Shown one piece after another: positions 1 through 9,376 of a DNA stretch of 64,000 nt. This DNA comes from Cystobacter ferrugineus (lineage in GTDB: Bacteria > Myxococcota > Myxococcia > Myxococcales > Myxococcaceae). A program made the position numbers and the translations under genes. Position 1 is the stretch's first letter, and every line of letters begins with the position of its first letter. Under the pieces are notes generated by a model. The model did not search any database. It was not told where the DNA came from and saw nothing but the letters and a program-made list of their open reading frames with translations. The stretch covers positions 366,681 to 430,680 of the forward strand of contig NZ_MPIN01000005.1 of assembly GCF_001887355.1 (NCBI RefSeq), written 5' to 3'.

Positions 1-656
<656 letters not shown>

Positions 657-744
657 CGCTGCTCCTCGGAGACTGGCTTACCGACCGAATGGAGAAAAAG
701 GTGCTGCCTCGTGCTTCAAACCCGCGAAAACGTCAATTGAAATC

Positions 745-771
745 GCCTGCTCCCTTCGCGGGAGAGCAGGC
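745..771 (-). terminator. Hairpin between fusA and tuf (attenuator or partial terminator)
   Basis: Bases 745-752 (GCCTGCTC) and 764-771 (GAGCAGGC) are perfectly complementary, with an 11-base loop that can pair further. On the minus strand the hairpin follows the fusA stop codon by three bases and is followed by a moderately T-rich stretch, GATTTCAATT. It could reduce read-through from fusA into tuf or protect the 3' end of a processed message. The T tract is weak, so full termination is unlikely. Confidence 0.5.
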
Positions 772-774
772 TGC

Positions 775-2850
775 TCAGCGATTCAGCGCGTCCTTCGGTG
801 CCGGCGCGTAGTTGCTGAACCGCATGGTGTAGGTCGCTCTTCCCTGGCTGCGGCTGCGCAGGTCCGTCGAGTAGCCGAACATCTTGGCGAGCGGCACCTG
901 GGCGAGGATCGCCTGCACGCCTCCCGGCCGAGGCTCCATGCCCTGGATGCGCCCCCGCCGCGCCGTCAGGTCGCCGATGACGTCGCCCGTGAAGTCGTTG
1001 GGCGTGACGACCTCGCAGTCCATGATGGGCTCGAGGAGCACGGGCTCCGCGCCGCGCACGGCCTCCCGGAAGGCCATCGAGCCGGCGATCTTGAACGCCA
1101 TCTCGCTCGACTCCGTCTCGTGCATGGAGCCGTCATAGGCCTCCACCTTCACGTCCAGCAGCGGATAGCCCGCGATGGGTCCACTCTGCAGCGACTCCTG
1201 CACGCCCTGTTTGGCCGCCTCCACGAACTCCTTCGTCACCTTCTCCGGGGGGATGGTGTTCTCGAAGACGAAGCCCTGCCCCGCCTTGTTCGGGCTCACG
1301 CGCAGCCACACGTGGCCGAACTGGTTCTTGCCGCCCAGGGGGCGCATGAACTTGCCCTCGGTCTCCACCGTCCGGGAGATCGTCTCGCGGTAGGCCACCT
1401 GGGGCTTGCCCACGTTGGCGTCCACCTTGTGCTCGCGCAGGAGCCGGTCGACGATGATCTCCAGGTGCAGCTCGCCCATGCCCGCGATGAGCGTCTGCCC
1501 CGTCTCCTCGTTCGTCCTCACCCGGAACGAGGGATCCTCCGCCGCCAGACGCGCCAGGCTCGTGTGGATCTTCTCCTGGTCCGCCGTGGACTTGGGCTCG
1601 ATGGCCACGTCGATGACGGGCTCGGGGAACTCCATCTGCTCGAGGATGATGGGGTGCTTGTCGTCACACAGGGTGTCGCCCGTGGTGGCCAGCTTCATGC
1701 CCACCACCGCGCAGATGTCCCCCGCGTAGCACTCGGCCACCTCGTCCTTCTTGTCCGCGCGCATCTGCACCAGCCGCCCGATGCGCTCGCGCTTGCCCTT
1801 CACCGAGTTCCACACCGCCGAGCCCGACTCCAGGCTCCCCGAGTAGATGCGCAAGAAGGTGAGCGACTGCGACGGGAACGACGGGTCCGGCATGATCTTG
1901 AACGCCAGCGCGCTCAAGGGCGCCTTGTCGCTCGTCTCCCGCGTCTCCTCCTTGCCCTTGGGGTTCTTGCCCTGCACGGGCGGGATGTCGAGCGGGCCCG
2001 GCAGGTAGTCCACCACCGCGTCCAAGAGCGGCTGCACGCCCTTGTGCTTGAAGGCCGAGCCGCAGAACACCGGGAAGATCCTCAGCGCCAGGCACCCCTT
2101 GCGGATGGCCGAGCGGATCTCCGCCTCCGTGAGCTCCGTGCCCTCGAGGAACTTCTCCGTGAGCGCGTCGTCCTGCTCGGCCGCCGTCTCCACCAGCTCC
2201 GCGCGCGCCGCGTCCGCCTCGGCCCGGAACTCCTCGGGGATCTCCACCTCGTCGAAGCGGCTGCCCATCTCCGAGTCGGAGAAGACGAGCGCCTTCATGC
2301 GCACCAGGTCGATGACGCCGCGGTGCTTGTCCTCGGCGCCCAGCGGCAGCTGCAGGCGCACCGGACGCGCGCCCAGCTTCTCGCGGATGGTGCCCACGGA
2401 CATCTCGTAGTCCGCCCCCACCCGGTCCATCTTGTTCACGAAGCAGATGCGCGGAACCTTGTACTTGTCCGCCTGGCGCCACACCGTCACCGACTGCGGC
2501 TCGACGCCGTTGACCGCGTCGAACACGGCCACCGCCCCGTCCAGCACGCGCAGCGAGCGCTCCACCTCGATGGTGAAGTCCACGTGGCCCGGCGTGTCGA
2601 TGATGTTGATGCGGTACTTCTGCTCGTTGCGGCTCCAGAACGCGGTGATGGCCGCCGAGGTGATGGTGATGCCGCGCTCGCGCTCCTGCACCATCCAGTC
2701 CGTCGTCGTGGTGCCTTCATGCACCTCGCCCATCTTGTGGATGGCGCCCGCGTAGAACAGGATCCGTTCCGTGGTCGTGGTCTTGCCGGCGTCGATGTGC
2801 GCCATGATGCCGATGTTGCGATAGCGCTCGAGGGGATACTCGCGGGGCAT
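775..2850 (-). CDS. fusA: Elongation factor G
   Basis: Ribosomal translocase, 691 residues, normal length for bacterial EF-G. The start is ATG 2850, giving [20 protein letters not shown]; the open frame extends 14 codons further, but that extension is not part of the family and GGAG lies at the right distance before ATG 2850. GTPase motifs are intact: [10 protein letters not shown]-loop, DTPGHVDF switch II, NKMDR specificity loop. Domains II to V follow, including the domain IV region around [13 protein letters not shown]. It sits between rpsG and tuf in the str operon. It is a single canonical EF-G; no fusidate-resistance claim can be made from sequence alone. Confidence 0.98.
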   Translation of the reverse strand: MPREYPLERYRNIGIMAHIDAGKTTTTERILFYAGAIHKMGEVHEGTTTTDWMVQERERGITITSAAITAFWSRNEQKYRINIIDTPGHVDFTIEVERSLRVLDGAVAVFDAVNGVEPQSVTVWRQADKYKVPRICFVNKMDRVGADYEMSVGTIREKLGARPVRLQLPLGAEDKHRGVIDLVRMKALVFSDSEMGSRFDEVEIPEEFRAEADAARAELVETAAEQDDALTEKFLEGTELTEAEIRSAIRKGCLALRIFPVFCGSAFKHKGVQPLLDAVVDYLPGPLDIPPVQGKNPKGKEETRETSDKAPLSALAFKIMPDPSFPSQSLTFLRIYSGSLESGSAVWNSVKGKRERIGRLVQMRADKKDEVAECYAGDICAVVGMKLATTGDTLCDDKHPIILEQMEFPEPVIDVAIEPKSTADQEKIHTSLARLAAEDPSFRVRTNEETGQTLIAGMGELHLEIIVDRLLREHKVDANVGKPQVAYRETISRTVETEGKFMRPLGGKNQFGHVWLRVSPNKAGQGFVFENTIPPEKVTKEFVEAAKQGVQESLQSGPIAGYPLLDVKVEAYDGSMHETESSEMAFKIAGSMAFREAVRGAEPVLLEPIMDCEVVTPNDFTGDVIGDLTARRGRIQGMEPRPGGVQAILAQVPLAKMFGYSTDLRSRSQGRATYTMRFSNYAPAPKDALNR

Positions 2851-2893
2851 GGCTCCAAACCTCTCCAGAAGCGGATGTCTACAAAACCGCAAA

Positions 2894-2924
2894 CACCCGG
2901 ACGCGCGTTAAGCGCATCCGGGTG
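2894..2924 (-). other. Hairpin between rpsG and fusA
   Basis: Arms 2894-2906 (CACCCGGACGCGC) and 2912-2924 (GCGCATCCGGGTG) pair over 13 positions with a single mismatch around a 5-base loop (GTTAA). It lies midway in the 100-base rpsG-fusA gap. There is no T run, so an RNA processing, stability or protein-binding element is as likely as attenuation. In other bacteria, autoregulation by S7 uses an intercistronic RNA fold in this operon; a link here is inference. Confidence 0.5.
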
Positions 2925-2950
2925 CCGGGCACAACAGGAAATTGCGAGGA

Positions 2951-3421
2951 CTACCAGCGGTAGTGGGCGAAGGCCTTGTTGGCCTCGGCCATCTTGTGCG
3001 TGTCCTCGCGCTTCTTCACGGCGTTGCCACGGTTGTTGGCGGCGTCCATGATCTCGCCGGCCAGCTTCTCCATGGCCGTCTTCTCACCACGCGCCTTGGC
3101 GTAGGTGATGATCCAGCGCATGCCCAGCGCCACGCGGCGATCCTGACGGACCTCCACGGGCACCTGGTAGGTGGCGCCACCGACGCGGCGGCTCTTCACC
3201 TCGAGCACCGGCTTGACGTTGTCCAGGGCCTTCTTGAACGTCTTGAGGGGGTCCTCCTTCGCACGCTCCTCGATGAGGCTGAAGGCGCCGTAGCACACCC
3301 GCTCGGCGATGGACTTCTTCCCCTTGCGCATCAGGTCGTTCACGAACTTCGTGACGAGACGGTCCTGGAACTTCGGATCGGGAAGGATCTTGCGCTTGGC
3401 TACTACGCGACGACGAGGCAT
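2951..3421 (-). CDS. rpsG: 30S ribosomal protein S7
   Basis: Primary 16S rRNA-binding protein that nucleates assembly of the 30S head; 156 residues, the usual length. It begins [18 protein letters not shown] and contains the conserved [11 protein letters not shown] and [18 protein letters not shown] stretches, ending in AFAHYRW. It lies 141 bases downstream of rpsL. That gap contains the mutually complementary strings GCCCCGC/GCGGGGC and GCACCC/GGGTGC, which could form the kind of intercistronic fold used for S7 autoregulation in other bacteria. Confidence 0.98.
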   Translation of the reverse strand: MPRRRVVAKRKILPDPKFQDRLVTKFVNDLMRKGKKSIAERVCYGAFSLIEERAKEDPLKTFKKALDNVKPVLEVKSRRVGGATYQVPVEVRQDRRVALGMRWIITYAKARGEKTAMEKLAGEIMDAANNRGNAVKKREDTHKMAEANKAFAHYRW

Positions 3422-3562
3422 CTTTTTCTATCCCTTACGCCCCGCTCCCATGCACCCGGGAGTCTTCGAGGGGGCTTCGAACTGCGTTGGCGAATCCGGG
3501 AGGCTCCCCAGGGTGCGGGGCAAGCGTCCCAAGTCATGAAACGAAGGTGATCAGCTCCGAGC

Positions 3563-3934
3563 TCAGCTCGGACGCTTGGCGCCGTACTTGGAACGGCTCT
3601 GCTTGCGGCCGGCCACGCCGACCGAGTCCAGCGTGCCGCGGATGATGTGGTAGCGAACGCCCGGGAGGTCCTTCACACGGCCACCGCGGATCATCACCAC
3701 CGAGTGCTCCTGGAGGTTGTGACCCACGCCGGGGATGTAGGACGTCACTTCGATCCCGTTCGTCAGACGAACGCGCGCCACCTTGCGAAGGGCCGAGTTC
3801 GGCTTCTTCGGCGTCGTGGTGTACACGCGGGTGCAGACGCCGCGCTTCTGAGGGCACTCCTTCAGAGCGGGGCTCTTGCCCTTGATGTTCAACTTCTCGC
3901 GGCCCTGACGGACCAGCTGGCTGATGGTTGGCAC
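3563..3934 (-). CDS. rpsL: 30S ribosomal protein S12
   Basis: Decoding-centre ribosomal protein, 123 residues. It contains the universal [17 protein letters not shown] segment and [13 protein letters not shown]. The residues usually changed in streptomycin resistance are wild type (Lys43 and Lys88, counting Met as 1). Asp89, the usual methylthiolation site, is also present. First gene of the str operon, about 80 bases downstream of the predicted transcription start. Confidence 0.98.
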   Translation of the reverse strand: MPTISQLVRQGREKLNIKGKSPALKECPQKRGVCTRVYTTTPKKPNSALRKVARVRLTNGIEVTSYIPGVGHNLQEHSVVMIRGGRVKDLPGVRYHIIRGTLDSVGVAGRKQSRSKYGAKRPS

Positions 3935-4021
3935 TGAACTCCTCTTCCTTCCCGATTGTCCCGGGCGGGTGTACCCGGGGGCGCATACACACCTACCACT
4001 GCGCTTTGAAAAAGGGCCGCG

Positions 4022-4049
4022 AGTATAGGGAGGGGCCCCCCCGTGTCAA
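4022..4049 (-). promoter_or_regulatory. Sigma-70-type promoter of the str operon
   Basis: On the minus strand a perfect -35 hexamer TTGACA (4049-4044) is followed after 16 bases by TATACT (4027-4022), one mismatch from the consensus -10. The spacer is an unusual G7-C4 block. The predicted start, near 4015, leaves about an 80-base leader before rpsL. Position upstream of ribosomal genes and near-consensus hexamers make this the best promoter in the window. Confidence 0.8.
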
Positions 4050-4108
4050 GCACTGGCGGTCCGTTCCCACACTCTACGGATGGCCGCGCTCCTCTACTCC
4101 CCTGGTTG

Positions 4109-4627
4109 CTAGAAGTCGAGGACCATCACGATCGCGTCCTCGGCGGCCTGGCCCTCGTCCACATAGTAGTTGGGCCGCACGCCCACCGGACGGAACCCGA
4201 ATGATTTGTAGAGGTTGATGGCGGCCTCGTTGCTCTTGCGCACCTCGAGTGTCGCCAGGCTGCACTTGCGTGCCCGGCCCTCGACCAGGGTGGCTTCGAT
4301 CAGGGTCCGCCCCACCCCGCGCCGCCGGTGCTCCGGCGCCGTGGCCACGTTGAGCACGTGCACCTCGTCGTGGACGATCCAGAAGATGGAGATGCCCAGC
4401 AGCCGACGGCCCCCCTCCTCGGTGGTCTCCTCGAGCAGGAAGATGACGGACCAGTCGTGCCCCAGCTCGCGCCGCAGCAGTTCCAGGGACCAGGGGTTGG
4501 TGAACGACGCCTTCTCCAGCTCCATCACCGCGGGCAGATCCTCGTGCGTCATCCGCCGGATGAGGAAAGAGGACGACCGGGCGCTCGGCGGCTTGCTCGC
4601 CCGGGGCTCCTCCCGCATCCGCCTCAT
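4109..4627 (-). CDS. rimI: Ribosomal-protein-alanine N-acetyltransferase, RimI-like GNAT
   Basis: GNAT-fold acetyltransferase, 172 residues; the RimI family acetylates the N-terminal alanine of S18 and sometimes other proteins. Seen: FLIRRMTHEDLPAVMELEKA start of the fold, and the acetyl-CoA pyrophosphate motif VATAPEHRRRGVGRTLI near residues 93-109. LATLEVRKSNEAAINLYKSF and GFRPVGVRPNYY are typical RimI core. About 20 residues before the fold are rich in Arg and Ser and probably disordered. Its ATG overlaps the stop of the upstream chaperone-like gene by 4 bases, so the two are translationally coupled. Confidence 0.85.
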   Translation of the reverse strand: MRRMREEPRASKPPSARSSSFLIRRMTHEDLPAVMELEKASFTNPWSLELLRRELGHDWSVIFLLEETTEEGGRRLLGISIFWIVHDEVHVLNVATAPEHRRRGVGRTLIEATLVEGRARKCSLATLEVRKSNEAAINLYKSFGFRPVGVRPNYYVDEGQAAEDAIVMVLDF

Positions 4628-5337
4628 GGCCGCGCCTCCTGGGCGAAGGGCGCGACCCGGCGCACCCGCGCATCCTCCCGGACCCGCTTGAACTCCTCCT
4701 TCGCGAGCTCTCCGTAGCGCTCCCGCATCAACCGCTCCTTCAAGGCGTCGTGCACGCCCTCGTAGGACCCCCCCAGGGTCGACTTGTGTTCCTCCCAGTA
4801 GCGCCGCACCTCCGCCTCGCTCACCTGGGCGCGCAGGCGGATCCGGCTGTCCAGGATGCGCTCGGCCCGCACGCTCCGCTCCAACACCACCAGCAGTTGA
4901 TCCAGATCCGCGTCGTGCCGCGCCAGGAAGGACAACAGCGCGGGCTCGTCCTCGAAGCGCTCCCGGAACCGCCGCAGCCGCTCCTCCACCGCCGAGCGAT
5001 CCACGGCGAAGGCCTGCAGGCGATCCGCCCCCGCCACCAGCAGCCGCTGGTTGACGCCCAGCTCGAGCGCGCTCAGGAGCGTGCGCTCGTCCAGCCGCTC
5101 ATCGGCCGCCCTGACGCCTCCCCTCTCCACGATCGCCACCCGGGCCTCGAATTCCAGCTCGCTCAGGGTCAGCACCTGCCCCCCCACGACCGCCACCACC
5201 CGATCCAGCACCCGGGAGCCCTCCAGGGATGTCGGCGAAGCGGTCTGTGCCACGGCCCCACCGGAAGTCACCGACACCAGCGCGAGACAGCCCACCACCA
5301 GTCCCCTCTTCACGGTTCGTCCGCGCGGCGCACCCAT
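4624..5337 (-). CDS. SurA-N-like periplasmic chaperone without a PPIase domain
   Basis: Predicted exported protein of 237 residues. I place the start at ATG 5337 (MGAPRGRTVKRGLVVGCLAL) because it gives a proper signal peptide ending near GGAVAQ and has GGGAG upstream; the open frame continues upstream without recognisable sequence. After cleavage, RVLDRVVAVVGGQVLTLSEL closely resembles the start of SurA/PpiD-type chaperone domains, and the rest is charged helices (RRFRERFEDEPALLSFLARH). The parvulin PPIase domain of SurA is absent. It could hold outer-membrane proteins in transit, but the client is unknown. It is coupled to rimI and divergent from dnaJ, a small proteostasis neighbourhood. Confidence 0.7.
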   Translation of the reverse strand: MGAPRGRTVKRGLVVGCLALVSVTSGGAVAQTASPTSLEGSRVLDRVVAVVGGQVLTLSELEFEARVAIVERGGVRAADERLDERTLLSALELGVNQRLLVAGADRLQAFAVDRSAVEERLRRFRERFEDEPALLSFLARHDADLDQLLVVLERSVRAERILDSRIRLRAQVSEAEVRRYWEEHKSTLGGSYEGVHDALKERLMRERYGELAKEEFKRVREDARVRRVAPFAQEARP

Positions 5338-5447
5338 GATCTCCCTCGATCCCCTCACTTTATACATCCGGACCCTGGGCAACACGCCATGCTGGCGCTC
5401 CCCGTACAACTGGTTACGTTCTTGCAATCGTGGAGGATGCCAAGCAC

Positions 5448-6635
5448 ATGGCGGACGACTATTACCAGATTCTCGGAGTGTCCCGGACGGCATCGGCCGA
5501 CGACATCAAGAAGGCCTTCCGCAAACTCGCGCGCAAGTACCACCCGGACGTCAACCCGGGGGACAAGAGCGCCGAGGAGAAGTTCAAGCAACTCAACGCC
5601 GCCTTCGAGATCCTCTCGGACGAGAGGAAGCGCAAGCTCTATGACGAGTTCGGCGAGGAGGCCGCCAGGCTCGGCTTCGACGAGAAGAAGGCCCAGCAGT
5701 ATCGCGCCTACAAGGCCGCGCGCGCCTCCGGTGGCGGTATTCCCTTCAGCGGTGGTGGGAGTGGTGGTGGCGGCGGCGTGGACTTCGACCTGGGGGACAT
5801 CCTGGGCGACATCTTCGGGCGCGCGGGCGGCGGCGCCGGCGGGGTGGACATCGGGGAGATCCTCGGGCGCGCGGGCGGCCGGGCGGCGGGTCCCACTCCG
5901 GGCGAAGACATCTCGGCCACGCTCACGCTCAGCTTCGCCGAGGCCCTCACCGGCACCGAGCGCAGCATCTCGCTGCAACGTCCCGGACGCTGCCAGCGCT
6001 GCCAGGGCGCGGGCCAGGTGGGCACGCCCACCACGTGCGCCACCTGCGGTGGCACGGGCAAGGTGCGCCGCGGCGGCGGCGTGCTGGGCATGACCGGAGG
6101 GGGCACCTGTCCCACCTGCCGCGGCTCCGGACGCGCCGCGCCCCCCTGCCCTTCCTGCCAGGGCTCGGGCGTGCTCGACGAGACGGCCCGGCTCACCGTG
6201 AAGATTCCCGCGGGCGTGCAGACCGGCTCCAAGGTGCGGCTGTCCGGACAGGGCTCCGCGGGCAGCCGGGGGGGTCCTCCGGGCGACCTCTACATCGAGA
6301 CGATCGTGTCCGAGCACCCCCTGGTGCGCCGGGACGGGGATGATCTGTCCATGGATCTCCCGGTGACCGTCTCCGAGGCCATGCTGGGCGCGGAGATCCG
6401 TGTGCCCACCTTCCAGGGCGAGGTCACCGTCAAGGTCCCCCCGGGCTCCCAGTCCGGCCGCAAGATGCGCCTCAAGGGCCGCGGTTCGCCCTCGCTCAAG
6501 GGCGGGCCTCCGGGAGACCTCTACCTCACCCTCCAGGTCAAGGTGCCCGAGCACCCCTCGGACGAGGCGCGCCGCGCCGCGGAGTCGCTCGCCCGGGCCT
6601 ACCAGACGGATGTCCGGGGAGCGATCCACCTCTAG
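5448..6635 (+). CDS. dnaJ: Chaperone DnaJ (type I J-domain protein)
   Basis: Hsp70 co-chaperone, 395 residues. The start is ATG 5448 ([15 protein letters not shown]) with GGAGG 11 bases before it, rather than the upstream in-frame GTG. Domains in order: J domain with KYHPDVNPG (HPD intact), a long Gly-rich segment (about residues 85-150), four zinc-finger repeats ([32 protein letters not shown]), then two substrate-binding beta domains. The Gly/Phe region is longer than usual and carries the repeated phrase GDI(L/F)G and GEILGRAGG. No dnaK or grpE is adjacent, so this may be a second DnaJ paralogue rather than the main operon copy. Confidence 0.93.
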   Translation: MADDYYQILGVSRTASADDIKKAFRKLARKYHPDVNPGDKSAEEKFKQLNAAFEILSDERKRKLYDEFGEEAARLGFDEKKAQQYRAYKAARASGGGIPFSGGGSGGGGGVDFDLGDILGDIFGRAGGGAGGVDIGEILGRAGGRAAGPTPGEDISATLTLSFAEALTGTERSISLQRPGRCQRCQGAGQVGTPTTCATCGGTGKVRRGGGVLGMTGGGTCPTCRGSGRAAPPCPSCQGSGVLDETARLTVKIPAGVQTGSKVRLSGQGSAGSRGGPPGDLYIETIVSEHPLVRRDGDDLSMDLPVTVSEAMLGAEIRVPTFQGEVTVKVPPGSQSGRKMRLKGRGSPSLKGGPPGDLYLTLQVKVPEHPSDEARRAAESLARAYQTDVRGAIHL

Positions 6636-6740
6636 GCCCGCCGCCCCCCGGACCTCCCCCCAAGTCTCTTGCGTTCCCCGCCGCCGCGTCCTACACGGCC
6701 CCTCAAGAACCCAACTCATTCCCTCGGAGCCTCTTCTCTC

Positions 6741-7382
6741 ATGGGTATCTTCGACTTCCTCGGCGGCTCCGGCCCCGACAAAGCCCTCAAGCTCAAGCCC
6801 AAGGTCACCCAGAAGTACGGCGACCCCACCTCCCGACAGAAGGCCCTCCAGCAGCTCGGGGAGATGAAGTTCCCCGAGGCCGTCACCGTGCTCATGCACC
6901 GCTACACCATCACCGTGGAGCCGCTCACCACGGACGCGGACGAGAAGGAGCACGTCTTCGAACTCATCAAGGGCTTTGGCAAGGACGCCATCGCCCCCGT
7001 CTCCGAGTTCCTGCGCAAGAACGAACAGGCCACGTCCTGGGCCGTGCGCATCCTCGAGTCGCTCCAGAGCGAGGCCGAGGTCGTCTCCACCGTCGTGGAC
7101 ACGCTCACCGCCCTGAGCTCCCAGTACATGCGCGACCCGGAGAAGAAGGTCGTCCTGCTGCACTACATCACCGGCAAGCAGGACGAGCGCATCGCCCCGG
7201 CGCTCCTCCCCTTCCTCGACGACATGTCCGACGACGTGAAGATCGCCGCCCTCAAGGCGCTCGGGCCCCTCAAGTACGCGCCCGCGCGCGAGCCCATCCA
7301 GAAGCTCACCTCGGGTGACACCGCGCGCCGCGTGCAGATGGCCGCCACCCAGGCGCTCCAGGAGAGCGGCTTCCAGGCCTAG
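6741..7382 (+). CDS. HEAT-repeat protein
   Basis: A 213-residue soluble helical-repeat protein with no signal peptide or membrane segment. The start is ATG 6741 (MGIFDFLGGSGPDKALKLKP). Repeats of the form DDMSDDVKIAALKALGPLKY and SGDTARRVQMAATQALQESG near the C-terminus are HEAT/PBS-lyase type; earlier helices (RQKALQQLGEMKFPEAVTVL) fit the same pattern. Such proteins act as binding scaffolds; the partner is not evident. Same strand as dnaJ, about 105 bases downstream. Confidence 0.8.
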   Translation: MGIFDFLGGSGPDKALKLKPKVTQKYGDPTSRQKALQQLGEMKFPEAVTVLMHRYTITVEPLTTDADEKEHVFELIKGFGKDAIAPVSEFLRKNEQATSWAVRILESLQSEAEVVSTVVDTLTALSSQYMRDPEKKVVLLHYITGKQDERIAPALLPFLDDMSDDVKIAALKALGPLKYAPAREPIQKLTSGDTARRVQMAATQALQESGFQA

Positions 7383-7605
7383 CCAACCCCTGGAAAACCC
7401 TTGGGGTCGGCCGCCCGCCACCCCACCTGATGTCACCTATCCGACACGGCAATTGTCCTGCGGCGAGCGCTGTCCCGCCGCGGTGGCACACCCGGGTTCC
7501 CACCCCCGTGTCCACTGGCGCAGGATTCAGTGCGCGGGGTGAGGCGCCCACCCTCCCCCGTCGATGAGGGGCGGAAGCTCCGCTCCCTGCCGCCGAGGTT
7601 GCTCC

Positions 7606-9288
7606 GTGCCCAAGAAGAAGGTTCCCCATCTGGCCGAAGTCGTCACCCTGCGCCCGGAGCCCAAGAAGCCCGCCGCCCGACGTCTGGTGAAGCCCCAGCC
7701 TCCCGTGGAGAGCGAGGTCGCCGAGCGCACCCTCGCGGAGATGGCCCAGCACATCACCTCGAGCGAGGGCCCCACCGAGGCCCTGCGCGCCCAGCTCCAG
7801 CTCATCCACGGCTTGATGCAGGCCAAGGCGTGCTACGTGGCGCGCTACCTCCCCTCGCGCAACCAGCTCCACGTGGAGCACGTGCGCGGCCGCTACGACG
7901 AGCGCATCACCGCCGCCACCCCCGAGGAGGGCGTGGTGGGCCGCGCCTTCGCCGAGCGTGCCATCCTGCGCGACGAGGAGACCATCGCCGTGCCCCTGGA
8001 GAGCCCCCTGGGCACCAGCGGTGTGCTCGCCATCCTCGCCCCGCGCCGCTCCGCCCCGGACTCGCTCCTCATGGCGCTCGCCAGCCAGCTCTCCGCCTCC
8101 TACGAGGTGGCGCGCCTGCGCGACGACAGCGCCCGGCGCAACAAGGACCTGCAGACGGCCATCGCCGGCCTCAAGGCCCTGGAGCAGAGCCGCGACGAGC
8201 TGCTCGGCAACGTGTCCCATGACTTGAAGAACCCCCTCACCACCATCAAGGCCTACCTGGCGATGATGGGACGCGAGAAGCTCGGGGGCCTGTCGGACGC
8301 CCAGCGCCGCGCGGTGCAGGTGTGCGATCGGAGCGCGGACCGCATGCTGCGCATGGTGAATGATCTGCTCCTCATGTCCCGGCTGCAGGCGGGCAAGATG
8401 CAGCTCAACCAGCGCCCCTTCGGACTCAAGGCCGTGGCCGAGGAGGTGGTGCGCGCCCTCGCCCCCGCCGCCGAGCAGTCCAAGGTCCGGCTCGTCCTTC
8501 CCGCCACGGGCGAGGTCTTCGTGCGGGGTGATCGCGAGCGCATCGCCGAGGCCATCCAGAACCTCGTGGAGAGCGGCATCAACCGCTGCGAGCCCGAGGA
8601 CACCGTGGAGCTGCGCGTGGGCAGCGAGGACGGGCTCGCCCTGCTCACCGTGAAGGACAGCGGCCCGGGTCTGAGCACCGAGGACCTGGAGCACGTCTTC
8701 GATCCCTTCCACCGCCCCGATGGCACGCGCGGCCAGGGCCACAGCCTCGGCCTGCCCCTGGTCGCGAAAATCATGGCGCTGCATGGCGGCCGCGTGGAGG
8801 CCTCGAGCACCCTGGGCGAGGGCACCGCCCTGCAGATGGTCATGCCCCTGTTCGCCGGTGCCGTCAGCTCGCCCGACCTCGCCCAGACCGGACCCCGCGC
8901 CGGTGGCATCCTCCTCGTCGAGGACGACGCCGACTGCCGCGAGGTGCTCCAACAGGTCCTCGAGCAGGAAGGCTACCGGGTGATGTCCACCTCGGGCGCC
9001 TCCGAGGCGCGCTCCATCCTCTCGCACATCCGTCCGGCCATGGTGCTGTTGGACCTGCGCCTGAGCGAGGAGGATGGCCGCTCGGTGCTGCGCTTCATCC
9101 GCGGCACCGAGTCGCTCGCCGACGTGGCCGTCTACATCATCTCGGGCGCCAGCGACGTGTCCACCCTCGGCGCCGGCCAGGGCCTGGATCGCATCGATGG
9201 CTTCTTCGAGAAGCCCCTCCAACTGCCGCGACTGCTCGACACCGTGGCCGCCGTGGTGCGCCCGAGCCGCCGGGGCGCGGTGACCTGA
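7606..9288 (+). CDS. Hybrid sensor histidine kinase: GAF-like, HisKA, HATPase, receiver
   Basis: Soluble hybrid kinase of about 560 residues. The likely start is GTG 7606, with GAGG seven bases before it, giving MPKKKVPHLAEVV. Layout: basic N-terminus; GAF-like sensor about 45-175; a short coiled coil; HisKA with NVSHDLKNPLTTIKAYL (phospho-accepting His205); HATPase domain with VKDSGPGL and GQGHSLGLPL; a C-terminal receiver (VEDDADCR, VLLDLRL, EKPLQLP). The N box reads NLVESGINRC, so the Asn-rich core seen in active kinases is weak. No separate response regulator is next to it. It has no membrane segment and probably senses an internal ligand or partner. Confidence 0.9.
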   Translation: MPKKKVPHLAEVVTLRPEPKKPAARRLVKPQPPVESEVAERTLAEMAQHITSSEGPTEALRAQLQLIHGLMQAKACYVARYLPSRNQLHVEHVRGRYDERITAATPEEGVVGRAFAERAILRDEETIAVPLESPLGTSGVLAILAPRRSAPDSLLMALASQLSASYEVARLRDDSARRNKDLQTAIAGLKALEQSRDELLGNVSHDLKNPLTTIKAYLAMMGREKLGGLSDAQRRAVQVCDRSADRMLRMVNDLLLMSRLQAGKMQLNQRPFGLKAVAEEVVRALAPAAEQSKVRLVLPATGEVFVRGDRERIAEAIQNLVESGINRCEPEDTVELRVGSEDGLALLTVKDSGPGLSTEDLEHVFDPFHRPDGTRGQGHSLGLPLVAKIMALHGGRVEASSTLGEGTALQMVMPLFAGAVSSPDLAQTGPRAGGILLVEDDADCREVLQQVLEQEGYRVMSTSGASEARSILSHIRPAMVLLDLRLSEEDGRSVLRFIRGTESLADVAVYIISGASDVSTLGAGQGLDRIDGFFEKPLQLPRLLDTVAAVVRPSRRGAVT

Positions 9289-9376
9289 AGCAGTCATTCG
9301 AAGGCCGCACGACACGATGCGTCAACAGAAGATGCGCGGAATCCCTGACTCCTTCGCTTAGTATGCCGCGCGTCCC

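Noticed and set aside
3563-3934. Possible streptomycin-resistance change in S12
   Set aside because: Lys43 and Lys88 are wild type.
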